From an uncultured Lachnospiraceae bacterium (lineage in GTDB: Bacteria; Bacillota; Clostridia; Lachnospirales; Lachnospiraceae): a DNA stretch of 12,824 nucleotides. How positions within the stretch are numbered: position 1 is the stretch's first letter; each line of letters begins with the position of its first letter. Where the stretch lies: assembly GCA_910578175.1 (NCBI GenBank), contig CAJTPF010000024.1:28611-41434 (forward strand), written 5' to 3'. The position numbers and the translations under genes were made by a program. The notes beneath the pieces are model-generated. The model searched no databases. It saw only the letters and a list, made by a program, of their open reading frames with translations, and was not told the origin of the DNA. This document shows, piece after piece, positions 6,793-12,824 of this stretch.

Positions 6793-7545
6793 ATGAAAAG
6801 AAAAATATTTGCTTATTTATGTCTGGCTGTAATGGCCGTCTCACTGATCGGCTGCGGTTCCAAATCAGCATCCAGTGATACCAAAAAAGAAAGCACCACC
6901 ACTGAAGATGAAACCACTACTGATAAAAAATCTTCCGACGAAGACGAAACCACTACCGATAAAAAATCTTCTGATGAAGACGAAACCACTACCGATAAAA
7001 AATCTTCCGACGAAGACGAGACCACTACTGGTAAAAAATCTTCCGATGAAGACGAAACCACTACTGATAAAAATTCTTCCGGTGAAGACCGGGATGTGGA
7101 TACCACGGACTGGACCGAATACAAGGGAACCGGTTATTCCATCTCAGCTCCGAAGATCTGGTTAAAACATGAATATGAAGCTTCTGATCTGACACTGGCG
7201 AATTCAGTAACTTCAGCCGACGGTTTTGCCGAGAATATCACCGTAATCTCACAGGATGTTTCCGCTTATGACTTTGATCTGGAGGGTTATAAGGATTTGT
7301 CCCTGAACCAGTATGAGTACTTAAATTACACTGTGATCAGTACGGAGAAAATGACCGTAAACGGTGTAGACGGTTACTATCTGGTTTGTACCACGGAAAC
7401 CGATGGCACGCTGTGCTATTGTACACAATATTTCACCCTGATCGATGATACTGCCTATATATTTACATTTGCTGCCGATACAAATGGTTATCAGGAATTA
7501 TCCGAAGAAGTTAAGGATATCTTCTCCACGATTAAATTTGATTGA
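6793..7545 (+). CDS. Lipoprotein with acidic 12-residue repeats and PsbP/Mog1-like domain
   Basis: A 250-residue secreted, lipid-anchored protein of unknown function. The start is ATG 6793, not an upstream in-frame ATG at 6667, because it has a good ribosome binding site and begins a textbook lipoprotein signal, MKRKIFAYLCLAVMAVSLIGC, with Cys21 as the lipidated residue. Residues 40-99 are five tandem copies of a 12-residue unit, ETTTDKKSSDED, forming a highly charged flexible stalk. Residues about 105-250 form a globular domain beginning TEYKGTGYSISAPKIW and ending EEVKDIFSTIKFD. That pattern of a short strand, 'P.W' and a closing amphipathic helix is typical of the PsbP/Mog1/DcrB-like fold common in Gram-positive lipoproteins. 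It is a monocistronic unit with its own promoter and terminator. The fold call is moderate; lipoprotein status is firm. Confidence 0.9.
   Translation: MKRKIFAYLCLAVMAVSLIGCGSKSASSDTKKESTTTEDETTTDKKSSDEDETTTDKKSSDEDETTTDKKSSDEDETTTGKKSSDEDETTTDKNSSGEDRDVDTTDWTEYKGTGYSISAPKIWLKHEYEASDLTLANSVTSADGFAENITVISQDVSAYDFDLEGYKDLSLNQYEYLNYTVISTEKMTVNGVDGYYLVCTTETDGTLCYCTQYFTLIDDTAYIFTFAADTNGYQELSEEVKDIFSTIKFD
6910..7089 (+). repeat. Five in-frame 36-bp tandem repeats in the lipoprotein stalk
   Basis: Units at 6910, 6946, 6982, 7018 and 7054 each encode ETTTDKKSSDED. Copy 4 has D5G, copy 5 has K7N and D10G. The near-identical DNA with a few silent C/T changes implies recent expansion by slippage or recombination, and copy number may vary between strains. 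Confidence 0.95.
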
Positions 7546-7556
7546 TTTTTCAGTAT

Positions 7557-7600
7557 CAAACGTCCTTTTTAAGCCCCCGGGGCTTAGAAAGGACGTTTTT
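7557..7600 (+). terminator. Intrinsic terminator after the repeat lipoprotein
   Basis: A long stem: AAACGTCCTTT pairs with AAAGGACGTTT around an inner AAGCCCC/GGGGCTT stem (7571-7585), ending in T5 at 7596-7600. It also lies directly behind the convergent metallophosphoesterase gene and may serve both strands. Confidence 0.9.
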
Positions 7601-7601
7601 A

Positions 7602-8510
7602 TCAGAAAATTATGGGTTTCTCATCTATAACGCTGCGTTTAATCGTCAATACTCCGTTCCATTCCACTTCCGTACACCATTTCACAAGACGGACCGTATT
7701 CCGTTCCAGTTCAATGGCCGTAATACACCGTGGATGAACAAGACACCCGCAGTTATAATAGGTTCCGCCGTTATCCGGCAACGATGGCAGATGAGTGTGT
7801 CCGGCAATGACCGGTACCCGGCTGTATTCTGACCACTCTTCCACTTTTCCCTTTTTTCCGCGGTTTTTATAATTGTTGACCGGCCGGGTTCCAGGATTGC
7901 TGAATCCCACCAGTTCCAAAGGTCTCCATACATACCGGACAAGCCATCTGGTCACTTTCCATATCCTGTCATTTATAAAATCTCCCTGATGCCCGTGGAC
8001 CAACAACAATTCTGTGATATTACTGGTATTATGATTCCATCGTCTGCTGTTCAGGCTGATCACCAGCGCCTCATGAACTCTGATATTTTCCATCAGCGGT
8101 AAGTCTTTTCTTTCATTTTCACAATAATAACTCTGCAGATATTTATCACAAAATCTTTTTCTGCGTTTTACAATATCATGGTTGCCATACAGCATATATA
8201 AACGGCCCCGCTGATAAAACAGCGATAACATCCAGAATATATTGTTGTAAACATTGATTATTTCATCATATTTTTTGTTTTCCCACAATTCATCGCCGTC
8301 TCCCAGCTCTATATATGTGTATCCCATTTCATAATAATATTTCAGCGCCCGAAAAGTTATTTTTTCATTGGCTGCAAAGTTATCATTATACCGCCCGTCT
8401 GCCCTGTGACAGTCGCTCATTATAACGATCCTGCCCACATCTTCCAAAGAGACCCGAAGTGCATTGTCATATAGTTTCCTCATTCTTTTATCAAAACTTT
8501 TGCTAATCAT
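7602..8510 (-). CDS. Calcineurin-like metallophosphoesterase
   Basis: A 302-residue hydrolase of the calcineurin-like superfamily, which uses two metal ions to cleave phosphoesters. All metal-binding blocks are present: MSDCH (Asp33, His35), LGDGDELWE (Asp71), YGNHD (Asn110, His111), VHGHQGD (His172/His174) and AGHTH (His238, His240). No signal peptide or membrane segment is evident, so it should be cytoplasmic. The substrate cannot be inferred; the overall layout, with the loop after GDGDELWE and an aromatic-rich helix around 85-100, is like UDP-2,3-diacylglucosamine hydrolase-type and other orphan members. Its start overlaps the upstream DUF4474 gene by 8 nt, so the two are translationally coupled and probably function together. 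A downstream in-frame ATG at codon 10 is possible but less well placed. Confidence 0.93.
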   Translation of the reverse strand: MISKSFDKRMRKLYDNALRVSLEDVGRIVIMSDCHRADGRYNDNFAANEKITFRALKYYYEMGYTYIELGDGDELWENKKYDEIINVYNNIFWMLSLFYQRGRLYMLYGNHDIVKRRKRFCDKYLQSYYCENERKDLPLMENIRVHEALVISLNSRRWNHNTSNITELLLVHGHQGDFINDRIWKVTRWLVRYVWRPLELVGFSNPGTRPVNNYKNRGKKGKVEEWSEYSRVPVIAGHTHLPSLPDNGGTYYNCGCLVHPRCITAIELERNTVRLVKWCTEVEWNGVLTIKRSVIDEKPIIF

Positions 8511-9399
8511 TAATTTTCTTCCATATCTTCAGAACTTTCAGACAGGCGTTATACAGATGCGGAATCCGGATTCGGATATACTGAATTTTATCCAATGTAA
8601 ACATATATTTCTTTGTATATCGGCAATATACTTTACAGTTATGTTTATTCATTTTATTGTTTATCCATGCCGCCAGTGATTTCCTGCTTTTCGGCTGTGG
8701 ATTGTACGGACGGTCAAACTTTATGCGAATGGAATTCCGGTACATCGTAAAGTTTTCTCCATTATAACCCAACCGGCGCAATTCGTTGGTCACCGCCATA
8801 CACATTTCCACATTCGTCAGATTAAGTTCCACGATCATGGATAAATCTTTTGTCTTACTGTATTCTCCTAAAACAAACGCCGTGAGCCACCAGTGTCTCT
8901 CATATCTCTGGGCCAGTACCCTGTCTCCTTTCATCAGTACGAATCCCATGGTTATCTCCTCTTCATCTTCCACACATCTATAATTCCGTCCGTCATCAGA
9001 AACATAGATTCCAACTTCCCCACCGGTTGACAGTCCATACTGGCCTTTCCATAATTCGATCATCCAGTATCTGCCGCTGTACCAGAACTTTATGGGTTCG
9101 CAGTCAATGATCATATTAAAACGGGCCGCCAGTTCATCAAATGCCCTGCGGTATCCATACTGCCTCTGCCACGCATCCTTTAAAGAATAAAAAATATCCG
9201 TCTGGGGATCATAGGCAAACCCGGAGGGGTATAATTCATTGTTAAATTCCGCCACCTGTTCCGGTGAATTAAACTGCGGAACATAATGTCTGCTGCACCA
9301 AATACGGATAATTGTCTTTACAAGGCATATAATTAAGCATATTACTAAACAACAGATGATTATCATCAAAATCCAAAAACATGGTTTATACTTCCACAT
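8503..9399 (-). CDS. Membrane-anchored DUF4474 protein
   Basis: A 298-residue protein with a single N-terminal membrane segment (about residues 8-31, rich in Ile, Leu and Cys) preceded by WKYK. The body fits the DUF4474 family as I recall it: FNSPEQVAEFNNELYPSGFA, YDPQTDIFYSLKDAWQRQYGY, then MIIDCEPIKFWYSGRYWMIELW and KGQYGLSTGGEVGIYV. The family is common in Clostridia and has no known activity. The C-terminal third is basic (for example KPRK-type stretches and the end LKIWKKIND). The ATG at 9399 uses GAAAGGG (9416-9410) as its ribosome binding site, inside the right arm of the hairpin described at 9408-9450. It is the first gene of a two-gene unit with the metallophosphoesterase. Confidence 0.88.
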   Translation of the reverse strand: MWKYKPCFWILMIIICCLVICLIICLVKTIIRIWCSRHYVPQFNSPEQVAEFNNELYPSGFAYDPQTDIFYSLKDAWQRQYGYRRAFDELAARFNMIIDCEPIKFWYSGRYWMIELWKGQYGLSTGGEVGIYVSDDGRNYRCVEDEEEITMGFVLMKGDRVLAQRYERHWWLTAFVLGEYSKTKDLSMIVELNLTNVEMCMAVTNELRRLGYNGENFTMYRNSIRIKFDRPYNPQPKSRKSLAAWINNKMNKHNCKVYCRYTKKYMFTLDKIQYIRIRIPHLYNACLKVLKIWKKIND

Positions 9400-9407
9400 T
9401 ATAAAAT

Positions 9408-9450
9408 AACCCTTTCATACAATATAGTTTCTATATTATATGAAAGGGTT
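9408..9450. promoter_or_regulatory. 20-bp inverted repeat that covers the ribosome binding site of the DUF4474 gene
   Basis: Outer arms AACCCTTTCATA / TATGAAAGGGTT (12 bp) continue through one G-T wobble into AATATAG / CTATATT (7 bp), leaving a 3-nt loop (9428-9430). In minus-strand RNA the right arm contains the only Shine-Dalgarno sequence of the DUF4474 gene, and 8 nt separate the hairpin from its ATG. It could also act as a weak terminator for the SH3 gene, but the T-tract (ATTTTAT) is poor. Confidence 0.85.
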
Positions 9451-9463
9451 GTTTAATTGGAAA
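9435..9463 (-). promoter_or_regulatory. Sigma-A promoter of the DUF4474-phosphoesterase operon
   Basis: TTTCCA (9463-9458), a 17-nt spacer and a perfect TATAAT (9440-9435). The -10 box lies in the left arm of the hairpin and the predicted start (about 9428) falls in its loop, so an RNA from here would lack the left arm. Confidence 0.6.
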
Positions 9464-9502
9464 CTGCCTTTTACGATTTAATTCAATCAAATAATGATCG
9501 TT

Positions 9503-10096
9503 TCACTTTAACGTACAATATTCTATATATATATATCCGATTCTTCCGTTATAGACAAGAGCTATCCAGTCTTTCGTACTTTTGGATCTGTCGATAACAT
9601 ATTCCTCTCCTGCTTTGGCCACACCTGTTACATTGCCTGAAACATCTGCTGCATCCCTGACATTGCAGGCACCGGTTATCAACGCAGTCGTCTTTCCTGT
9701 CAGGATTGCCGGAACAGTGATCTGTTCCCCTGTCTGAGGATCAATCGTTGTGGTCTCCTGTGTCACAGTGGTTGCCGGTTCTTTGGTAGTTCCCGGTTCC
9801 TTCGTGGTTCCCTGTGTCTTTGTGGTCACCGGCTCCCTGCCGGTTCCCGGTTTCTTTAAAGTATCCGGCTCTTTTATGGTATCGGTTTCTTCTTCAGAAT
9901 CCGGTTCATCCGTTGTCTGCTGCTCTCCCCTGGTATTTTCCGTGTTTCCGGATTCCGCCATATTTGCCGTGGTATCCTTTATTTCATTATCCGCCCTGTT
10001 CTTTTCTCCGTATCCGCTAAAGTACAGCATGCACAATATTATGCAGATGATCACATTCAATGATAACGCTATGGTTACAAAATTTCTCTTAGACAT
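9503..10096 (-). CDS. Membrane-anchored protein with Thr/Pro/Glu-rich linker and bacterial SH3 domain
   Basis: A 197-residue protein. It starts MSKRNF, then a membrane segment at about residues 7-27, placing the rest outside the cell as a type II-like anchor. Residues 31-130 are a low-complexity linker with repeated KEP/TTK/GTTKEP-like units. The C-terminal 65 residues are a bacterial SH3 (SH3b) domain: GACNVRDAADVSGNVTGVAKAG, DWIALVYNGRIGYIYIEYCTL. Such domains bind cell-wall peptide or crossbridges. The ATG at 10096 was chosen over one at 10123 because GGAGG (10107-10103) sits 6 nt before it. It follows the two-TM gene by 56 nt with no terminator between, so co-transcription is likely. Function beyond wall attachment is unknown. 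Confidence 0.9.
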   Translation of the reverse strand: MSKRNFVTIALSLNVIICIILCMLYFSGYGEKNRADNEIKDTTANMAESGNTENTRGEQQTTDEPDSEEETDTIKEPDTLKKPGTGREPVTTKTQGTTKEPGTTKEPATTVTQETTTIDPQTGEQITVPAILTGKTTALITGACNVRDAADVSGNVTGVAKAGEEYVIDRSKSTKDWIALVYNGRIGYIYIEYCTLK

Positions 10097-10152
10097 TCCT
10101 ATCCTCCATATCAGTATGGCCATTCCGCAGATCTGCCGTCAGGATCACTGTT

Positions 10153-10539
10153 TCAATCTTCTTCCGAATCCGCATAGTCTATCTGCTCCCCCCGTTGATA
10201 CACACGCATATTTCCTACGCCCTCGCCGGTAAATCCCCCCATATCTTCCAATCCGTCCATGTCTCCGTATTCTCCCGAAAACACATCCTCACTGTATGCT
10301 TCACCGGAATATCTTCCCCCCTGTTTTCCCCTTAAGCCTGTCCGGCTCAGGTCCAGTACCCGGCCGGCGCTTCCCGTTAATACCAAATAGAACTCTATAA
10401 GGACAAGAAGTGATGTAACTGCCAGTGCAATGATGGAATAGTCATGATTTCCAATTAAAATCATGATTCCGGTGGCTGCAAAGGAGAGTATTACCAACAG
10501 CATAAAGAATACTTCAATAAATCTTATCTTCGAATTCAT
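10153..10539 (-). CDS. Two-TM small membrane protein with acidic C-terminal tail
   Basis: I do not recognise this 128-residue protein. Two hydrophobic helices lie at about 9-30 and 35-56 with a short turn (GNHDYS). The remainder (58-128) begins with a basic stretch RTGLRGKQGGR and then becomes Gly-, Glu- and Asp-rich (SGEAYSEDVFSGEYGDMDG and a final YADSEED), probably disordered. The basic patch after helix 2 suggests that the tail is in the cytoplasm, by the positive-inside rule. A ribosome binding site, AAGGG, lies 8 nt before the ATG. The gene sits between the phosphatase and the SH3-domain gene on the same strand; a shared transcript is plausible because there is no strong terminator in either gap. 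Confidence 0.8.
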   Translation of the reverse strand: MNSKIRFIEVFFMLLVILSFAATGIMILIGNHDYSIIALAVTSLLVLIEFYLVLTGSAGRVLDLSRTGLRGKQGGRYSGEAYSEDVFSGEYGDMDGLEDMGGFTGEGVGNMRVYQRGEQIDYADSEED

Positions 10540-10608
10540 ATCTGCTTCCCTTCCTAACTTTCTTCTATTAAACTGATACTAAAAGAAATACTTTTAAATA
10601 TTTTCAAA

Positions 10609-11094
10609 TTATATCATATCTTTGATTCCTTCGCAATCGATTCCTAAATGTTCCAACAATCCGATACAGCCTTTTACAACATCACGATAGGTTGTTTCAA
10701 AGTCCCCGGTATACCATGGGTCCGCCACATCCCTGTGCTCCCCTGCAAATTCCAGCAGGCGGTAAACTTTTTCGTCCCGGTCATTACAGCCTGAGATTCT
10801 TTTTATGTTTTTTATGTTCATGGAATCCATGCCTATGATGTAATCATATTGATCGTAATCGGCTTTTTTAAACTGTACCGCATATTTTCCTTCGGCGGAG
10901 ATACCTAAGCGGTGCAGAATTTTTTGGGTGCCATGGTGAACAGGATTTCCGATTTCTTCTGTGCTGGTGGCGGCGGACGAGATGATGAAATTGGTGGATT
11001 GGCGGAGTCGGGTTGTTATGTGTTTAAGGATGAACTCGGCCATGGGGCTGCGGCAGATGTTGCCGTGGCAGATGAAAAGCACTCTTGTTATCAT
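10609..11094 (-). CDS. Low-molecular-weight protein tyrosine phosphatase
   Basis: A 161-residue cytoplasmic phosphatase of the LMW-PTP family, removing phosphate from tyrosine (or arginine in some relatives) of target proteins. The P-loop VLFICHGNICRSPMAE carries the nucleophile Cys9, Arg15 and Ser16. The general-acid Asp125 is in DVADPWYTGDF, as in the family. The ATG at 11094 has AAGGAG at 10 nt and places the P-loop right at the N-terminus, as in all members; a frame-open extension to 11178 has no such support. In many Firmicutes these enzymes work opposite a tyrosine kinase of polysaccharide export or stress response; no kinase is in this window. It lies next to the end of an integrated element, with a possible promoter TTGCAA-N17-TAAATC at 11158-11130. 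Confidence 0.95.
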   Translation of the reverse strand: MITRVLFICHGNICRSPMAEFILKHITTRLRQSTNFIISSAATSTEEIGNPVHHGTQKILHRLGISAEGKYAVQFKKADYDQYDYIIGMDSMNIKNIKRISGCNDRDEKVYRLLEFAGEHRDVADPWYTGDFETTYRDVVKGCIGLLEHLGIDCEGIKDMI

Positions 11095-11245
11095 ATCTTT
11101 AAAACTCCTTGTATTTGCTGTATTTCCTTGATTTATCGGCTTTTCCTGTCGTTTGCAATCACCCCTTGCACTTGGCATATTGTAGTCTAAATTGGCATAT
11201 CTTTTACCCCAAAAGTAGTAAATTGAGAGGAATCATGCCATTTTA
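11095..11245. other. Junction region between the phosphatase gene and the integrase; probable element end
   Basis: This stretch should hold one end of the integrated element. It has TTGGCATAT at 11172-11180 and again at 11192-11200, in direct orientation exactly 20 bp apart, and an inverted repeat AGTAGTAAA (11214-11222) / TTTACTACT (11242-11250) that runs into the integrase stop. The direct repeats are suitable as arm-type sites for the integrase N-terminal domain; the exact crossover base cannot be set from one end alone. Confidence 0.4.
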
Positions 11246-12256
11246 CTACTCGGCTTTTGCCATCCGTTTTAACTCCTCTTTCACATCATCGTAGCCAATA
11301 TGCGTATAGGTATTCAGCGTCACTCCATTTTTATCCAGATACAGAAATCCACATTTGCCATTTATCATAGGCTCGGTTTTCACTTTCTTCCTGTTTGAGA
11401 TGATTCGCTGAAAACACGCATATACTTCATCTGACATAGGAATTTCCCTCGTACCGCTTGTGGTCTTTGTATCCTCGATCACATACTCCATATTCCTTTT
11501 TCGCTGTAATTGGTGATTGACATTGATTTTTCGGTTCTGCATATCAATATCATTCAGCGTCAATCCCACAAATTCAGAAATCCGAAGCCCCGTTTTAAAT
11601 AAGATATAGATTCCATCATAGTATCTGCAAAAATGCTTATCCTGTGCTACAAAGTCAAGGAAAGCCCGTTCCTGTTTTCTTGTGATTGCTTCTCTTGTCA
11701 CGCTGTCATTCACTACGACAGTGGCAAGCTGAAACTCAAACGGATTTTTGCGTATCAAATCATCGTCCACAGCCATCTGGAAAGCAGGTCTTACAACGCC
11801 CTTTACAGAATGGATGGAACTGTAACCTCTCCCATCCTGCTGCAATTTGATAAGCCAGCATTTTGCATCCGACAGTTTCACCTTGTCGATTCTTTTCCTG
11901 CCAAATTCTTCTTTCTTGAAAATGTTGACTACAAAATTGTAATTCGCTTCGGTATTGTGCCGTACCCCTGTTTTCTGTAAAAGGTACTTTTTAACCAGTT
12001 CCAAAACTGTCATCTCTCCACCACGGGGAACAATCGCATCATCAATATCTTTTAATATCAGCTTTTCTTTTTCCCTCAATGAGATGTCATCCCGTTTCCC
12101 TTGCGGCGTTTTATCTGTCTTTTCCAGTTTCCAACTGTAAACGAATTGCTGTTTTCCTGTGGCATCAATGTATTTGAACGCATACCGTCCGTCTTGACGT
12201 TGGCTCTCTCCGTTGCGGAGAATATGGTTTTTACTGTCACGTCTTTTTCCGCTCAT
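11246..12256 (-). pseudogene. int: Tn916-type tyrosine integrase with an internal in-frame deletion
   Basis: The protein is 336 aa where Tn916 Int and relatives are near 400. Residues 1-65 match the Tn916 arm-binding domain (KRRDSKNHILRNGESQR, GRYAFKYIDATGKQQFVYSW, ISLREKEK). The core-binding domain follows to about 180. The catalytic part begins normally: Arg225 in KTGLRISEFVGL and Lys264 in EDTKTTSGTRE. At Gly311/Val312 the sequence jumps from FLYLDKNG straight to VTLNTYTHIG, which holds the nucleophile Tyr317 and is the usual C-terminus. The intervening 60 or so residues, with the conserved HxxRH box and the LGH segment, are gone. Without them the enzyme cannot perform strand exchange, so I call it a pseudogene although the frame is open. 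The ribosome binding site is weak. Confidence 0.9.
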
Positions 12257-12378
12257 GTCAAATGCTTCTTTCGTACAAAAAGAGCCCCGTCACGATATAT
12301 TGTAGTATATCATAGACAAAGCCCTTTTTCCATCTTAAAAAGCAGCATTTGAATTTGGAATGTCAAAAAGCATCCGCT

Positions 12379-12489
12379 TTATGCTGCACCAATATCTTCC
12401 TCACCGACACCCAAGCTCCTAAGCTGCTTTTCCTCGGCTTCTTTCCAGAGCCGCCATTTCCTTTCTTCTCTGGCTTTATTGTACGCCAT
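12379..12489 (-). pseudogene. 36-aa remnant of an element-borne regulator (N-terminus only)
   Basis: The peptide MAYNKAREERKWRLWKEAEE (continuing to LGVGEEDIGAA) resembles, from memory, the N-terminus of a sigma-70-like helix-turn-helix protein found in many integrative elements of Clostridia, which normally continues for 100 or more residues. Here it ends at a TAA at codon 37. The start is well supported: GGAGG with a 9-nt spacing before ATG 12489. In the next 120 nt no other reading frame continues the family. It is probably the scar of a deletion that joined it to the integrase. Alternatively it could be a genuine small protein; the strong ribosome binding site makes translation likely. 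Confidence 0.6.
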
Positions 12490-12699
12490 AATCCTTTACC
12501 TCCAATCTGAATTTTTTTGAAAATCCAGATTGGCAGGCGGTGAACGGCATCCACTGTAAAAAACAGGTTTGTAACGCAATCCGATAAAAAACGACAAAAG
12601 AAAAACCGTAAAGGCTGTCACACCTTTACGGTTTATAGATATTTTGATTCTTATATGTAGAAATTTGACTTCTACTTGCAGGGTAGAAATCCCAGCTGG
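12490..12699. other. Non-coding gap with a terminator and short repeats
   Basis: No gene is visible here. It contains the hairpin at 12603-12634 and, nearer the ABC gene, GTAGAAAT at 12657-12664 and 12683-12690 with TTCTAC (12670-12675) between them, so that TTCTAC could pair with either copy. Confidence 0.6.
12594..12634 (-). terminator. Intrinsic terminator behind the ABC transporter gene
   Basis: AAACCGTAAAGG and CCTTTACGGTTT (12603-12614, 12623-12634) form a perfect 12-bp stem with an 8-nt loop; on the minus strand it is followed by TTTTTCTTTT. Confidence 0.85.
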
Positions 12700-12824
12700 T
12701 TAATCTGTCAGCTGTGTAACTGATTCTATACAGCCGTCTTTAATCATGATAATCTCATCTGCCTGTGCTGCAAGATATTTGCTGTGCGTTACTACAATGA
12801 CGCACTTTCCAAGCTCATGCGCCG
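12700..12824 (-). CDS. ABC transporter ATP-binding protein, C-terminal 40 residues (5' end outside window)
   Basis: Only the last 40 codons are present. They read HELGKCVIVVTHSKYLAAQA then DEIIMIKDGCIE and end TQLTD. VIVVTHS holds the H-loop histidine of ABC ATPases, and 'aDeIi.ikdG.I' is the usual strand after it. The pattern is most like the ATPases of MacB/bacitracin-type exporters that work with an FtsX-like permease, but so short a piece cannot settle the subfamily or the substrate. The Walker A, signature and Walker B motifs must lie beyond the right edge. It is on the same strand as the integrase and is probably cargo of the element or its left-over core. A terminator follows 66 nt downstream. 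Confidence 0.88.
   Translation of the reverse strand, partial: AHELGKCVIVVTHSKYLAAQADEIIMIKDGCIESVTQLTD

Noticed and set aside
6910..7089. CRISPR array, from 36-bp repeats
   Set aside because: The units are directly abutting with no spacers and are in frame within a lipoprotein gene.
9750..10232. A 160-codon plus-strand open frame opposite the SH3 gene
   Set aside because: The Val/Ser/Pro-rich translation mirrors the Thr/Glu/Pro-rich linker on the other strand and overlaps a well-supported gene.
12363..12554. A 63-codon minus-strand frame overlapping the 36-aa remnant
   Set aside because: It has no ribosome binding site and no recognisable pattern, whereas the other frame has GGAGG and a familiar N-terminus.

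Overview
The window looks like a spore-forming member of the Clostridia, most likely Lachnospiraceae. The reasons are the sipL-type spore coat morphogenesis gene beside ispE and an FCD-type GntR regulator, several small low-GC lipoprotein and cell-surface genes, a DUF4474-type protein, and a Tn916-type integrase at the right end. Assignment is by recognition of protein families from the sequence; no database search was possible.

Layout. 1-1059: the 3' two-thirds of pyruvate kinase (+), closed by a strong terminator. 1121-2062: an orphan 313-aa protein (+), possibly related to the Imm49 immunity family. 2072-3711: an ispE-gntR operon (-) with a near-consensus sigma-A promoter and a 10-bp palindrome over its start point, which suggests autoregulation by GntR. 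3816-4520: a divergent gene (+) for a cysteine-free 196-aa protein, preceded by a sequence that matches a flagellar sigma-28 (sigma-D) promoter. 4578-6610: an operon (-) of a PrcB-like lipoprotein followed by sipL. A bidirectional terminator separates sipL from the 196-aa gene. 6793-7600: a lipoprotein (+) with five tandem 12-residue acidic repeats and a PsbP/Mog1-like C-terminal domain, then a strong terminator. 7602-9399: a DUF4474 membrane protein and a metallophosphoesterase (-), overlapping by 8 nt; their promoter lies inside a 20-bp hairpin. 9503-11094: three more minus-strand genes: low-molecular-weight protein tyrosine phosphatase, a two-TM protein and a membrane-anchored SH3 protein. 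11246-12824: what appears to be a decayed mobile element: a Tn916-type integrase with an in-frame internal deletion of the HxxR catalytic region, a 36-aa remnant of an element-borne regulator, and the C-terminal end of an ABC transporter ATPase.

How the parts relate. The left side is housekeeping and sporulation: glycolysis, isoprenoid precursors and the SpoIVA-binding coat protein. The middle is mostly envelope proteins of unknown role. The right end records an integration event beside the phosphatase gene, followed by deletions that should have fixed the element in place. No complete new defence or toxin system is visible. The strongest leads are the sigma-28-like promoter of the 196-aa gene, the hairpin-embedded promoter of the DUF4474 operon, the probable ATT start of the PrcB-like lipoprotein, and the internally deleted integrase.
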